From Motiliproteus sp965230185 (GTDB lineage: Bacteria; Pseudomonadota; Gammaproteobacteria; Pseudomonadales; Balneatricaceae): a stretch of 64,000 nucleotides of DNA. Shown here piece by piece: positions 54,972 through 63,393 of the stretch. The stretch lies in contig OZ245995.1 in the NCBI GenBank assembly GCA_965230185.1, positions 5,518,001 to 5,582,000 on the forward strand, written 5' to 3'. The first letter of the stretch is position 1. Each line of letters begins with the position of its first letter. The position numbers were made by a program, and so were the translations under genes. The notes under the pieces were generated by a model. That model did not search any database. It was not told where the DNA came from and was given only the letters and a program-made list of their open reading frames with translations.

Positions 54972-55177
54972 AATCTACCTCTGCCTGTCTTTTCGGATGA
55001 ATTCGCGGGCACCGGCCACCGGCACGGCGTCCCCCGCAGCAAACTATCAGCTTTATAGTAACCGGAACTGCCACGGCAGCGGCATAAAGTGTTCAGTGGG
55101 CGACGCCGGCCAGGCGGAGTCCGGGTCTGACAGAGGGCAGCACCACAAACAGAGCTCCCGACAGGGTCGCCGATGAG

Positions 55178-55429
55178 TCAGCGGGCCCGGGCGCGACGAC
55201 CGCCGCGTTTGGTGCCCCGCTCCGCCCGCCGCCGTTCCAGCAGCTCCCGGACCCGATCCGGCAGTGCCGCTTCCAGCAACTCTTTCTTCGGCTCGTCGTA
55301 CTGCTGCCAGTCGTCGATCTCATCCTGAGTACGACCGCAGCCATAGCACCAGCCGGTGGTATCATCGAGCTTGCAGACTCCGACACAGGGAGACATTTCT
55401 GCCTGGGCAATCAGTTCAGCGTCATCCAC
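55178..55429 (-). CDS. DUF1289 small Fe-S-type protein with Arg-rich tail
   Basis: The 83-residue protein has the DUF1289 core SPCVGVCKLDDTTGWCYGCG with Cys at 15, 19, 28 and 31, probably holding a metal or Fe-S cluster. The C-terminus ends in a basic tail (RRRAERGTKRGGRRARAR), far more basic than usual members that I know. It lies 85 bp after gbcB and 206 bp before the hydantoinase-like gene. Confidence 0.88.
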   Translation of the reverse strand: MDDAELIAQAEMSPCVGVCKLDDTTGWCYGCGRTQDEIDDWQQYDEPKKELLEAALPDRVRELLERRRAERGTKRGGRRARAR

Positions 55430-55514
55430 GGATACTCTCCTCTTTGGGGTTCTCAGTTACAGTCCGACCGGGAACGCATGCCGACCCGATGGCCGGCAGC
55501 ATCAGCAGACTAAA

Positions 55515-56663
55515 TCAGCAGTCCACCGTCAGATCGGAGGTGGGCACGCTGCAGCAGGACAGGATATAGCCCGCTTCCACATCTTCATCGGTGATGCCGC
55601 CGTTGTGATCCATCACCACCTCACCGCTGGTTTTCAGCACCTTACAGGTACCACAGATCCCCATGCCGCAGGCTTTGGGAATATGCATACCCAGCTTGGA
55701 AGCCGCGGTATGAACGGTCTCTCCGGGGGCGATCTGTACGCTCTTGCCGGTGGTGGTGAACTGCACCTCCAGCATCTCCTGGTTGCTCAGCGCTTCCGCC
55801 TCCTCCGAGGCGATCTCGGCGTGGTCGATGGCTTCCTGCTCGATGTCGGCCGGCGTCGCCCCGAAGGATTCTTCGTGGTAGCGGCGCATATCGAAACCAT
55901 TGGCTTCCAGCAGCGCCTTCACCGCGGCCATGTAAGGCGCCGGTCCGCAGCAATAGACTTCGCGCTCCATAAAGTCCGGCGCGATCATCTCCAGTTTTGA
56001 CTGATCGAGGAATCCCCGGTAACCGGACCAGGACTGACCGATCTCCTGGCGCTCACAGATCAGGTGGAGGGTGAAGTTGCTGATCCGCGAACACATATGC
56101 TCCAGCTCACGGTGAAAGATGATATCCCTCGGCGTACGGGCGCTGTGGACGAAGGTCATGTCCACTTCGGCGTTGGTATCGAAGTACCAGCGCGCCATCG
56201 ACATCACCGGGGTGATGCCGACACCACCGGACAGCAGCAGCACTTTATCGGCGGGGTAATCGATACAGTTGAACTGGCCCACCGGGCCGTGTACCGCCAG
56301 CTCATCCCCTTCGTTGAGGTTGTCGTGCAGCCAGTTGGAGACCAGTCCGTTGGGCACCCGCTTAACGGTGATGGAGAAGCTGTAGGGCACCGACGGTGAG
56401 CTGGAAATGGTGTAGGAGCGCATCACCTGTTCGCCATTGATCTCCAGTTCCAGGGTCACGAACTGGCCCGGCTTAAAGAAGAACATCACCGGCTGTTCAG
56501 CCATAAAGCAGAAGGTGCGGACATCCCAGGATTCCTGGATCGCCTTGACGCACCGGACCTGGTGACGACCGTTGGTCCAGGTCTGGGTATTGACCGCATG
56601 CAGGTACTGAGAGGTCGGCGGCGCCGGTACTACGGTTGCAGTTGCTTCGTTAAGGCTGTTCAT
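55515..56663 (-). CDS. gbcB: Glycine betaine monooxygenase reductase subunit GbcB
   Basis: Starting at ATG 56663 the protein is 382 residues. Domains: FAD-binding barrel with RSYTISSS (82-89), NAD-binding domain with LLLSGGVGITPVMSM (142-156) and YCCGPAPYM, and a C-terminal plant-type [2Fe-2S] domain (C332, C337, C340, C370). It passes electrons from NAD(P)H to the Rieske centre of GbcA. It is divergent from gbcA, as in Pseudomonas, and heads the operon DUF1289-hyuA-like-Fe-S-GST. A 17-bp perfect inverted repeat lies 16 nt before its start. Confidence 0.93.
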   Translation of the reverse strand: MNSLNEATATVVPAPPTSQYLHAVNTQTWTNGRHQVRCVKAIQESWDVRTFCFMAEQPVMFFFKPGQFVTLELEINGEQVMRSYTISSSPSVPYSFSITVKRVPNGLVSNWLHDNLNEGDELAVHGPVGQFNCIDYPADKVLLLSGGVGITPVMSMARWYFDTNAEVDMTFVHSARTPRDIIFHRELEHMCSRISNFTLHLICERQEIGQSWSGYRGFLDQSKLEMIAPDFMEREVYCCGPAPYMAAVKALLEANGFDMRRYHEESFGATPADIEQEAIDHAEIASEEAEALSNQEMLEVQFTTTGKSVQIAPGETVHTAASKLGMHIPKACGMGICGTCKVLKTSGEVVMDHNGGITDEDVEAGYILSCCSVPTSDLTVDC

Positions 56664-56679
56664 AGGGCGGTCTCCCAAC

Positions 56680-56745
56680 CCGGGGTTCCGACATCGAACT
56701 CCGCCGCCCCGGACGAATTCGGCTGTGACGATGTCGGAACCCCGG
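56680..56745. promoter_or_regulatory. 17-bp perfect inverted repeat in the gbcB leader
   Basis: CCGGGGTTCCGACATCG (56680-56696) and its exact complement (56729-56745) are separated by 32 bp. The repeat ends 16 nt upstream of the gbcB ATG, so in RNA it forms a very stable hairpin beside the ribosome-binding site. As DNA it could be a large operator. Confidence 0.8.
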
Positions 56746-56862
56746 TCTGTTACTGAAGCCGCGACTACTTGTTTTATCGCGGCAGGGGTTGCTGATAAAT
56801 GGGTTAAAAGACGATATACAACGTGATTTCCCCCGATCGGCACCACGGCCGAATCTGACTTA

Positions 56863-56886
56863 TGTCATTTTCTGCTTCGAATGACA
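56863..56886. promoter_or_regulatory. Inverted repeat TGTCATT-N10-AATGACA in the gbcA-gbcB divergent region
   Basis: Perfect 7-bp arms lie midway between the divergent starts (56663 and 57123). In Pseudomonas GbdR binds between gbcA and gbcB; this is the best candidate site here, but I cannot match it to a known consensus. Confidence 0.45.
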
Positions 56887-57122
56887 GTGACGGTTAGCTG
56901 ATAGCGACATCAACTTGTTCATAGGGTCCATTGCCGCGCCTCATCGGCCCTGCCAACCGATTGTACGTCGAAAAAGACACCGGTTCGCGTCGTAAACAGT
57001 CAAACCGCGCCGGCAAACCTGGTAGAGCATAGCTCCCCCTGCAGTACGGCCGGCAAAGAAGTCCGGTCCGCAAATCTCATTCAGAGAACAGCAGTAAATA
57101 ACTACAAGATGAGGACAGATTG

Positions 57123-58394
57123 ATGAATGAGCATGATTTGCTGAATATCAGATATAACAGCTACGAACAGGCACGCAGCGCAATGCACCGACTGCTGGAT
57201 GAACGTCCTCGTAACCTGTCGCTGCCGCAGCCGCTCTACAACGACCCCCATATGTTCCGGGTGGACATGGAGGAGGTATTTCAGAAGGAGTGGATCTTCG
57301 TCGGCATGACCTGCGAAGTACCGGCTAAAGGCGACTACATCACCGTTGAGATCGGCCAGAACCCGGTACTGATCGTCCGTGACGGCGACGGCGGCGTTCA
57401 GGCTTTCCATAACGTCTGCCGTCACCGCGGCTCGCGGATCTGCACCGAACACCGCGGCAAGGTCGCCAACCTGGTCTGCCCCTATCATCAGTGGACCTAC
57501 GATCTGAAGGGTAACCTGCTCTACGCCGGTACCGAGATGGGCGACAGCTTCGACATCAAGCAGCATGGCCTGAAACCGGCTCACTGTCGCACCGCCGGTG
57601 GCTTTATCTTTATCAGCCTGGCGAAGGACGAGCCGCCGGCGCTGGAACCGTTCCTGGCCTCGCTGGAGGAGTACATGGAACCCTACGACATGGAGAACAC
57701 CAAAGTCGCCGTCGAGACCACCATCGTCGAGGACGCCAACTGGAAACTGGTGATCGAGAACAACCGCGAGTGCTACCACTGTGCCGGCTCTCATCCGGAA
57801 CTACTCAACACTCTGCTGGAGTGGGACGATACCACCGACCCCCGCGCCTCCGACGAGTTTCTCGCCCACTACGAGAAACAGGCGCAGGCCTGGGACGCCG
57901 AGGGCATTCCCCACAAGCATGTGGAACACGGCCTGCGTAACCGCATCGTGCGGATGCCGCTGAAAGAGGGCACCGAGGTGATGACCCTTAACGGCGAGCA
58001 GGGCTGCGAGAAGCTGATGGGACGGATTAAGAATCGTCAGCTGGGCTCCATGCGTATCCTCCACCTGCCCAACTCCTGGAACCATATGCAGAGCGATCAC
58101 GCCATCGTCTTCCGGGTGCTGCCGATCTCGGCACAGAAGACCATGGTCACCACCAAATGGCTGGTTCACAGGGATGCGGTGGAAGGAATCGACTACGATC
58201 CGGCCCGCCTGCGTCAGGTCTGGGATGCCACTAACGCCCAGGACAAGGCGCTGGCGGAGGAGAACCAGCGCGGCATCAACTCCGTCGGCTACCAGCCCGG
58301 TCCCTATTCCGAGACCTACGAGTTCGGGGTGATCAACTTTGTCGACTGGTACAGCGAGGCGGTACGCAACAATCTGAAGAAGAGCAGTCTGTAA
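57123..58394 (+). CDS. gbcA: Glycine betaine monooxygenase oxygenase subunit GbcA
   Basis: The 423-residue protein closely follows Pseudomonas GbcA, for example EVFQKEWIFVGMTCE, EPYDMENTKVAV, LLEWDDTTDPRA, KLMGRIKNRQLGSMRILHLP and YEFGVINFVDWYSE. Rieske ligands C99, H101, C119, H122; mononuclear iron ligands H219 and H224 in NNRECYHCAGSHPEL. It demethylates glycine betaine to dimethylglycine with O2, releasing formaldehyde. The ATG at 57123 is preceded by GAGGA; a TTG just before it is ignored. A strong terminator follows. Confidence 0.95.
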   Translation: MNEHDLLNIRYNSYEQARSAMHRLLDERPRNLSLPQPLYNDPHMFRVDMEEVFQKEWIFVGMTCEVPAKGDYITVEIGQNPVLIVRDGDGGVQAFHNVCRHRGSRICTEHRGKVANLVCPYHQWTYDLKGNLLYAGTEMGDSFDIKQHGLKPAHCRTAGGFIFISLAKDEPPALEPFLASLEEYMEPYDMENTKVAVETTIVEDANWKLVIENNRECYHCAGSHPELLNTLLEWDDTTDPRASDEFLAHYEKQAQAWDAEGIPHKHVEHGLRNRIVRMPLKEGTEVMTLNGEQGCEKLMGRIKNRQLGSMRILHLPNSWNHMQSDHAIVFRVLPISAQKTMVTTKWLVHRDAVEGIDYDPARLRQVWDATNAQDKALAEENQRGINSVGYQPGPYSETYEFGVINFVDWYSEAVRNNLKKSSL

Positions 58395-58425
58395 GTCTGT
58401 CGACGGATTCGGCAGTCCTGCGCGC

Positions 58426-58454
58426 AAAGGCCGGCATCACGCCGGCCTTTTTTT
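58426..58454 (+). terminator. Rho-independent terminator after gbcA
   Basis: AAAGGCCGGC, a 5-nt loop, then GCCGGCC and TTTTTTT. It is the clearest intrinsic terminator in the window. Confidence 0.92.
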
Positions 58455-58469
58455 ATGGGTACTGTTTGG

Positions 58470-59282
58470 CTGCACAGAAAGGAAGAATGAGTCCGTGCCT
58501 GCGATCAACCTTTGAACTGACACTGAGCTATCACACAGCACCCTGCTCCCCTTTGCCACAGCCGAGCCCCGCAGACTGAAGCGGGATAGAGCAAGCGCTT
58601 GTCTGAGGCCGCAGGCCGAGTTCGCGCAGCGCCCGTTTCAGTCGAGGAGTGAGGGAAGCCGAAGGCCGGTGGCATGGGCGGGTTCTCTTTACTTCCGTTT
58701 CTCTGAACCACTTCAGAGAAATGAAGGCGCCCGAATGGGCGCAACCTGAACTATCAAATGAATTCTGTAATTCAGGGGAAATTCTGGCCTGTCGAGTTCG
58801 CCGATAGCCCGCTTTTCGCCCGACGGCGAGTTAAGGTCTTTGGGGGCCCAAAGGCCTTAACAATCCAAAGCCGCCCCTGCTGCCTGGCTGGCTTCGCCAG
58901 CTTCCCTGCGCGTTTCGCTTGCAAATGGGTGCTGTGGAACTCGGCCTGTGGCCTCAAACAGTCCTCCCACTAATCCATTTACAAGCTGCAATGCTCGGAA
59001 GCACAGAAGGGAAGAATGAGTCCGTGCCTGCGATCAACCTTTGAACTGACACTGAGCTATCACACGGCACCCTACTCCCCTTTGCCCCCGCCGAGCCCCG
59101 CAGACTGAAGCGGGGTTTAGCAAGCGCTTGTCTGAGGCCGCAGGCCGAGTTCGCGCAGCGCCCGTTTCAGTCGAGGAGTGAGGGCAGCCGGAGGCCGGTG
59201 GCACAGGGCGGGTTCTTTTTGCTTCGTTTTTCTGAGCCGTGTCAGAAAAATGAAGGCGCCCGAGTGGGCGCAATCAGGATTC
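58470..59282 (-). repeat. Repeat cluster 3: half copy plus full copy, same orientation as cluster 2
   Basis: The first half-copy (58470-58750) holds the hairpin at 58698-58721 (TTTCTCTGA/TCAGAGAAA). The following copy has the long palindrome at 58830-58861 (one G-U pair) and the hairpin at 59227-59250 (TTTTTCTGA/TCAGAAAAA). No supported gene lies in 58395-59345. Confidence 0.9.
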
Positions 59283-59345
59283 AGCTCTTATGTGAGGGAG
59301 GACGCCGCTACGCGGCCTGGCCCACCGGCATCCGTCATGCAGCAA

Positions 59346-59780
59346 TCAGGCTCTGTTCCTTAACCGCTCCATAATCTGCCGTTGATTCAGGACAAACCAG
59401 AAGGTCAGGCCGATCACCAGCCCGACAAATGAAAACATCGGTAAGACTGTCGAAAGATCATATGTTTCACTGCTGAAACCACTGAACAACAGAATCATAA
59501 ACATCGGAATATCGGCGATCAGAATGCCGCCGATGGCCAGCGAGAAGATATTGATCCGGTTCTTTTTCAGGAACAGCCGGTAAAAGCGGTAACCGATAAA
59601 AAATTCGAAGATATAAACGACCGGCGTGCCAAAAAAAGTAATCGTCAGCACCGCGGCGATATAGCTTCCGACACCGGACTGCAGATCGAAACCGGGCACA
59701 TCGGCAAAAAACGCATAAAAAATAAATGCAAACGGCATAGCCAGCGGTGCCAGCAGAAACGCTCTCTGTTCGTCGGTCAT
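59346..59780 (-). CDS. Small integral membrane protein, four predicted helices
   Basis: The 144-residue protein has hydrophobic segments at about 8-26, 40-62, 78-101 and 112-132, with a short charged C-terminus. No motif or family was recognised. The ATG has no strong ribosome-binding site. It lies between repeat cluster 3 and the ModF-like gene, with a 272-bp gap to the latter in which I see nothing. Confidence 0.7.
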   Translation of the reverse strand: MTDEQRAFLLAPLAMPFAFIFYAFFADVPGFDLQSGVGSYIAAVLTITFFGTPVVYIFEFFIGYRFYRLFLKKNRINIFSLAIGGILIADIPMFMILLFSGFSSETYDLSTVLPMFSFVGLVIGLTFWFVLNQRQIMERLRNRA

Positions 59781-60052
59781 AGTTATCTCGCTTCACGCGC
59801 CGCACAGACTGAAGAAACAGCAGTCTGAAGCAGATGAAACCCGGCAGATGGATGGCACAGGGCAGGATCGTCAGCCGGGAAAGGTCATTAAAGATGTGGG
59901 GGTATTGTATATTGTTCCCGACAAGCATGACCACAGCCGCTGCAACCAGCCATGGAACATCCTGTTTTTTCCCGGGCGCAACCCTGTACCGGCACTGAAA
60001 GAGTAAACCTCCTGAGCCTCGGCTCTCTCAGCCGAAGTTCAGGCGTATCCAA

Positions 60053-61495
60053 TCATTCCGCTGGAGTCTTCTTTTCCAGCGCCAGATAGTTATCGATTCC
60101 TCTGATCCGGTCTTCCGGATGGTGATTTACATAGATCACCGCAGTTTCGCTGCCGGCGCAGATTTTCTCGATCAGCGCCAGTATCAGCTGACGGTTCATA
60201 TCGTCCAGGCCCAGACAGGGCTCGTCGAGAATCAGCAGCGGCGGGTGCTTTACCATCGCTCGGGCGATCAGCAGCAGGCGCTGATCGCCGTAGGATAGTT
60301 TGTTAAAGGGCTGGTCGGCGCGGTCGCTCATGCCCAGCAGCGCCAGCCACTGGTCGGCAATCTCCCGTTGCTTGTCGGTGCACTTGCTGTACAGGCCGAT
60401 GCTGTCGTAAAAGCCGGAGATAATCACGTTGCGCAGGCCGGTGCCAACCCGGTATTCCCACTGCAAGGCGGTAGAAACGTAGCCGATAAACTGCTTGATC
60501 TGCCAGATGCTTTCGCCATTGCCACGCTGAAAACCGAAGACGAAAATATCGTTGACGTAGCACTGCGGATGATCGCCGGTAATCAACGACAGCAGCGCGG
60601 TCTTGCCGCTGCCGTTCGGGCCGCTGAGCTGCCAGTGCTGGTTGGGCTCGATAGTCCAGTCCAGCGAATCGATCAGCTTGAAATCGTCGTATTTGATATT
60701 AATGCCGCTGAGGCGCACCAGCGGTTGCTGGCTGTCCAGCCGGGGGATCTCGGTATCAGGATCTGACGGCGGTACTTCCAGGTCGGTGGTTTTCAGGTGC
60801 AGCAGTTGGTACAGCTCGCCGTAGGACTTCTCGTCATCGCGACGCACCAGGTGCTGCAGTTCGCCGTTGTCGATATAGGCGATATGGCTGATAAAGTCGG
60901 GAAACTCGTCAAAACGATTCAGCACCATCACCATCGGCACGCTGTCGATCAGCGTGGCCAGATACTCCTGCAACATCGCCAGGGTACCGGCATCGAGGCC
61001 GTCGAAAGGCTCGTCCAGCACCAGCAGATCGGGCTTAGAGGAGAGCGCCCGGATCAGCATGACTTTGCGGGATTCACCGGTGGAAAGTTTACGAAAGGCC
61101 CGGTCCAGCAGGTATTCCAGCCTGAAGCGCGCCACCAGCTCGGTGGCGGTATCGGGATCGGCGCAGTCCTCGAACAGAATCTCACGGACCGGTGTGCCTT
61201 CAGATATAACATCGAGAATATCGGCGTCATCTTTTTTACGCTCGGCCTCGATCAGTTCCGCCTGAGCTTCAAAAGACACCACACCAACCCGAGCCGGCAA
61301 CCCCTCGATAGTGCCGGACAGCTTATCGCCGACACCGGCCAGCACCGCCGCCAGTGCGGATTTTCCGGCGCCGTTGGTGCCGGTGATCACCCAGTGTTGA
61401 TCGGCTTCGATCTGCCAGTTGATATTGTTGAGCTGAAAGCCCTCATCAAATTGAACCGTCAGTTCTTCTAAGCAAATAGGAAAGTGAGTCGTCAT
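60053..61495 (-). CDS. modF: Duplicated ABC ATPase, ModF/PhrA-like
   Basis: The 480-residue cytoplasmic protein has two ABC domains: Walker A GTNGAGKSAL and GPNGSGKTAL, signatures LSTGESRKV and LSYGDQRLL, Walker B LLVLDEPFDGLD and LLILDEPCLGLD. There are no membrane segments. E. coli ModF has this layout and is linked to molybdate transport, though its function is uncertain. The ATG at 61495 is preferred; upstream ATGs to 61648 run through the ilvC terminator. Annotation by similarity to ModF is tentative. Confidence 0.85.
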   Translation of the reverse strand: MTTHFPICLEELTVQFDEGFQLNNINWQIEADQHWVITGTNGAGKSALAAVLAGVGDKLSGTIEGLPARVGVVSFEAQAELIEAERKKDDADILDVISEGTPVREILFEDCADPDTATELVARFRLEYLLDRAFRKLSTGESRKVMLIRALSSKPDLLVLDEPFDGLDAGTLAMLQEYLATLIDSVPMVMVLNRFDEFPDFISHIAYIDNGELQHLVRRDDEKSYGELYQLLHLKTTDLEVPPSDPDTEIPRLDSQQPLVRLSGINIKYDDFKLIDSLDWTIEPNQHWQLSGPNGSGKTALLSLITGDHPQCYVNDIFVFGFQRGNGESIWQIKQFIGYVSTALQWEYRVGTGLRNVIISGFYDSIGLYSKCTDKQREIADQWLALLGMSDRADQPFNKLSYGDQRLLLIARAMVKHPPLLILDEPCLGLDDMNRQLILALIEKICAGSETAVIYVNHHPEDRIRGIDNYLALEKKTPAE

Positions 61496-61575
61496 AGGCA
61501 TCGGACCGATAGTGTTTGTTAATTTCGCCGCACCGCCATCCATGGCTCTTTGCGGCATACAGTCCATCCCTGGAC

Positions 61576-61603
61576 ATAAAAAAGCCAGGATCCGAGTCCT
61601 GGC
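61576..61603 (-). terminator. Rho-independent terminator after ilvC
   Basis: On the minus strand GCCAGGA-N6-TCCTGGC is followed by TTTTTTAT, about 55 bp beyond the ilvC stop. Confidence 0.88.
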
Positions 61604-61658
61604 CTTATTCAGCATATACAGCCTGCAAACAGCTACAGGCTGTAACAACTCAGAAGAT

Positions 61659-63134
61659 TTATACGATCTTCTTCATGTCCGCCATATGACCACGCAGAAC
61701 GGTACCGATCGCTTCAACCGGATGTGAACGCAGGGCAGCGTTGACTTCGATCAGACGAGCGTTGTCTACGCCGTTGTCATCAACCGCCAGGCCACGACCG
61801 ATAACGTCGGTCTTGATGTCCTTCATAAAGTCGGCCAGCAGCGGCAGACAGGCGTGGTTGTACAGGTAGCAACCGTACTCGGCCGTGTCGGAGATAGTGG
61901 CGTTCATCTCGTACAGCTTCTTACGGGCGATGGTGTTGGCGATCAGCGGAGTTTCATGCAGTGACTCGTAGTAAGCGGAGTCTGCGATGATGCCGGCAGC
62001 GGTCATGGTTTCGAAAGCCAGTTCAACACCGGCTTTAACCATGGCAACCATCAGGATGCCGTGATCGAAGTATTCCTGCTCGGAGATTTCAACATCACCG
62101 GCCGGAGTCTTCTCGAAGGCAGTCTCAGCCGTTTCTGCACGCCAGCCCAGCAGGTTCTTGTCGTCGTTGGCCCAGTCTTCCATCATCACGCGGGAGAAAG
62201 TGCCATCGATGATGTCGTCCTGGTGCTTGTTGTACAGCGGACGCATGATCACTTTCAGCTCTTCGGACAGATCGAAGGCCTTGATCTTGGCCGGGTTGGA
62301 CAGACGGTCCAGCATGTTGGTCACACCGCCGTACTTCAGCGCTTCAGTGATGGTTTCCCAGCCATACTGGATCAGCTTGGAGGCATAACCCGCGTCAACG
62401 CCTTCTTCGATCATCTTGTCGAAGCACAGCAGAGAACCGGTCTGCAGCATACCGCAAAGGATGGTCTGCTCGCCCATCAGGTCGGACTTAACTTCGGCGA
62501 TGAAGGAAGACATCAGAACGCCGGCCTTGTGACCACCGGTACCCACGGCGTATGCCTTGGCCAGAGCCAGACCTTCGCCCTTAGGATCGTTATCTTCGTG
62601 AACGGCGATCAGGGTAGGAACACCGAAGCCACGGACGTATTCGGCACGAACTTCAGAACCCGGGCACTTAGGGGCAACCATGATAACAGTCAGGTCGTCA
62701 CGGATCTTCATGCCTTCTTCAACGATGTTGAAGCCGTGAGAGTAAGACAGGCAGGCGCCTTCTTTCATCAGTGGCATAACAGCGGTAACAACCGCAGTGT
62801 GCTGCTTGTCAGGAGTCAGGTTCAGAACCACGTCAGCAGTGGGGATCAACTCTTCGTAAGTACCAACGGTGAAACCGTTTTCGGTAGCATTCTTCCAGGA
62901 CTGACGCTTTTCGGCGATGGCGGCTTCACGCAGAGCGTAGGAAACGTCCAGGCCGCTGTCACGCAGGTTCAGGCCCTGGTTCAGACCCTGGGCGCCACAT
63001 CCGATAACAACCATCTTCTTGCCTTTCAGCGCGGCAACGCCGTCTGAAAACTCAGAGATGTCCATGAAACGGCACTTAGCCAGTTGCTCCAGCTGCTCAC
63101 GCAGCGGCAGGGTGTTGAAATAATTATTAGGCAT
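61659..63134 (-). CDS. ilvC: Ketol-acid reductoisomerase IlvC (class II)
   Basis: The 491-residue protein matches E. coli IlvC in length and sequence: NYFNTLPLREQL, GCGAQGLNQGLNMR-like NADPH site (GCGAQGLNQGLNLRDSG), ATENGFTVGTYEELIP, MVAPKCPGSEVR, EVKSDLMGEQTILCGMLQ and ESLHETPLIANTIARK. It converts acetolactate and acetohydroxybutyrate to dihydroxyacids in branched-chain amino acid synthesis, using NADPH and Mg2+. It is divergent from ilvY, its activator in enterobacteria, and is followed by a terminator. Confidence 0.98.
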   Translation of the reverse strand: MPNNYFNTLPLREQLEQLAKCRFMDISEFSDGVAALKGKKMVVIGCGAQGLNQGLNLRDSGLDVSYALREAAIAEKRQSWKNATENGFTVGTYEELIPTADVVLNLTPDKQHTAVVTAVMPLMKEGACLSYSHGFNIVEEGMKIRDDLTVIMVAPKCPGSEVRAEYVRGFGVPTLIAVHEDNDPKGEGLALAKAYAVGTGGHKAGVLMSSFIAEVKSDLMGEQTILCGMLQTGSLLCFDKMIEEGVDAGYASKLIQYGWETITEALKYGGVTNMLDRLSNPAKIKAFDLSEELKVIMRPLYNKHQDDIIDGTFSRVMMEDWANDDKNLLGWRAETAETAFEKTPAGDVEISEQEYFDHGILMVAMVKAGVELAFETMTAAGIIADSAYYESLHETPLIANTIARKKLYEMNATISDTAEYGCYLYNHACLPLLADFMKDIKTDVIGRGLAVDDNGVDNARLIEVNAALRSHPVEAIGTVLRGHMADMKKIV

Positions 63135-63271
63135 AACTGAAATTTCCGTTTATGTAGACGCTGCCAGAGCAGCAAAAAAACAAGTAAGTCAGGCTTCCGG
63201 GGAAGAAATCACTGATCAGCCACAACAAGCTCAGCCGCTTATTATACGCCCGGACGGAGCAGGACTCGCAG

Positions 63272-63370
63272 CACAATCTGATATTTTGTGTCGCTACTTT
63301 AGCCGACATAGTAGCGAACACACTGCTTTTCGTAAATCGATATAAATGCAACACAATGTGCCATTTTGTG
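63272..63370. promoter_or_regulatory. Candidate IlvY operators in the ilvC-ilvY region
   Basis: CACAA-N9-TTGTG occurs at 63272-63290 and again at 63352-63370, 80 bp apart. Between them, TCGCTACT (63291-63298) and AGTAGCGA (63310-63317) form another inverted repeat. Two operators flanking the divergent promoters match the known ilvYC arrangement; assignment to IlvY is inference. Confidence 0.55.
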
Positions 63371-63393
63371 CAATGTAGACTAATATGGTCGGC

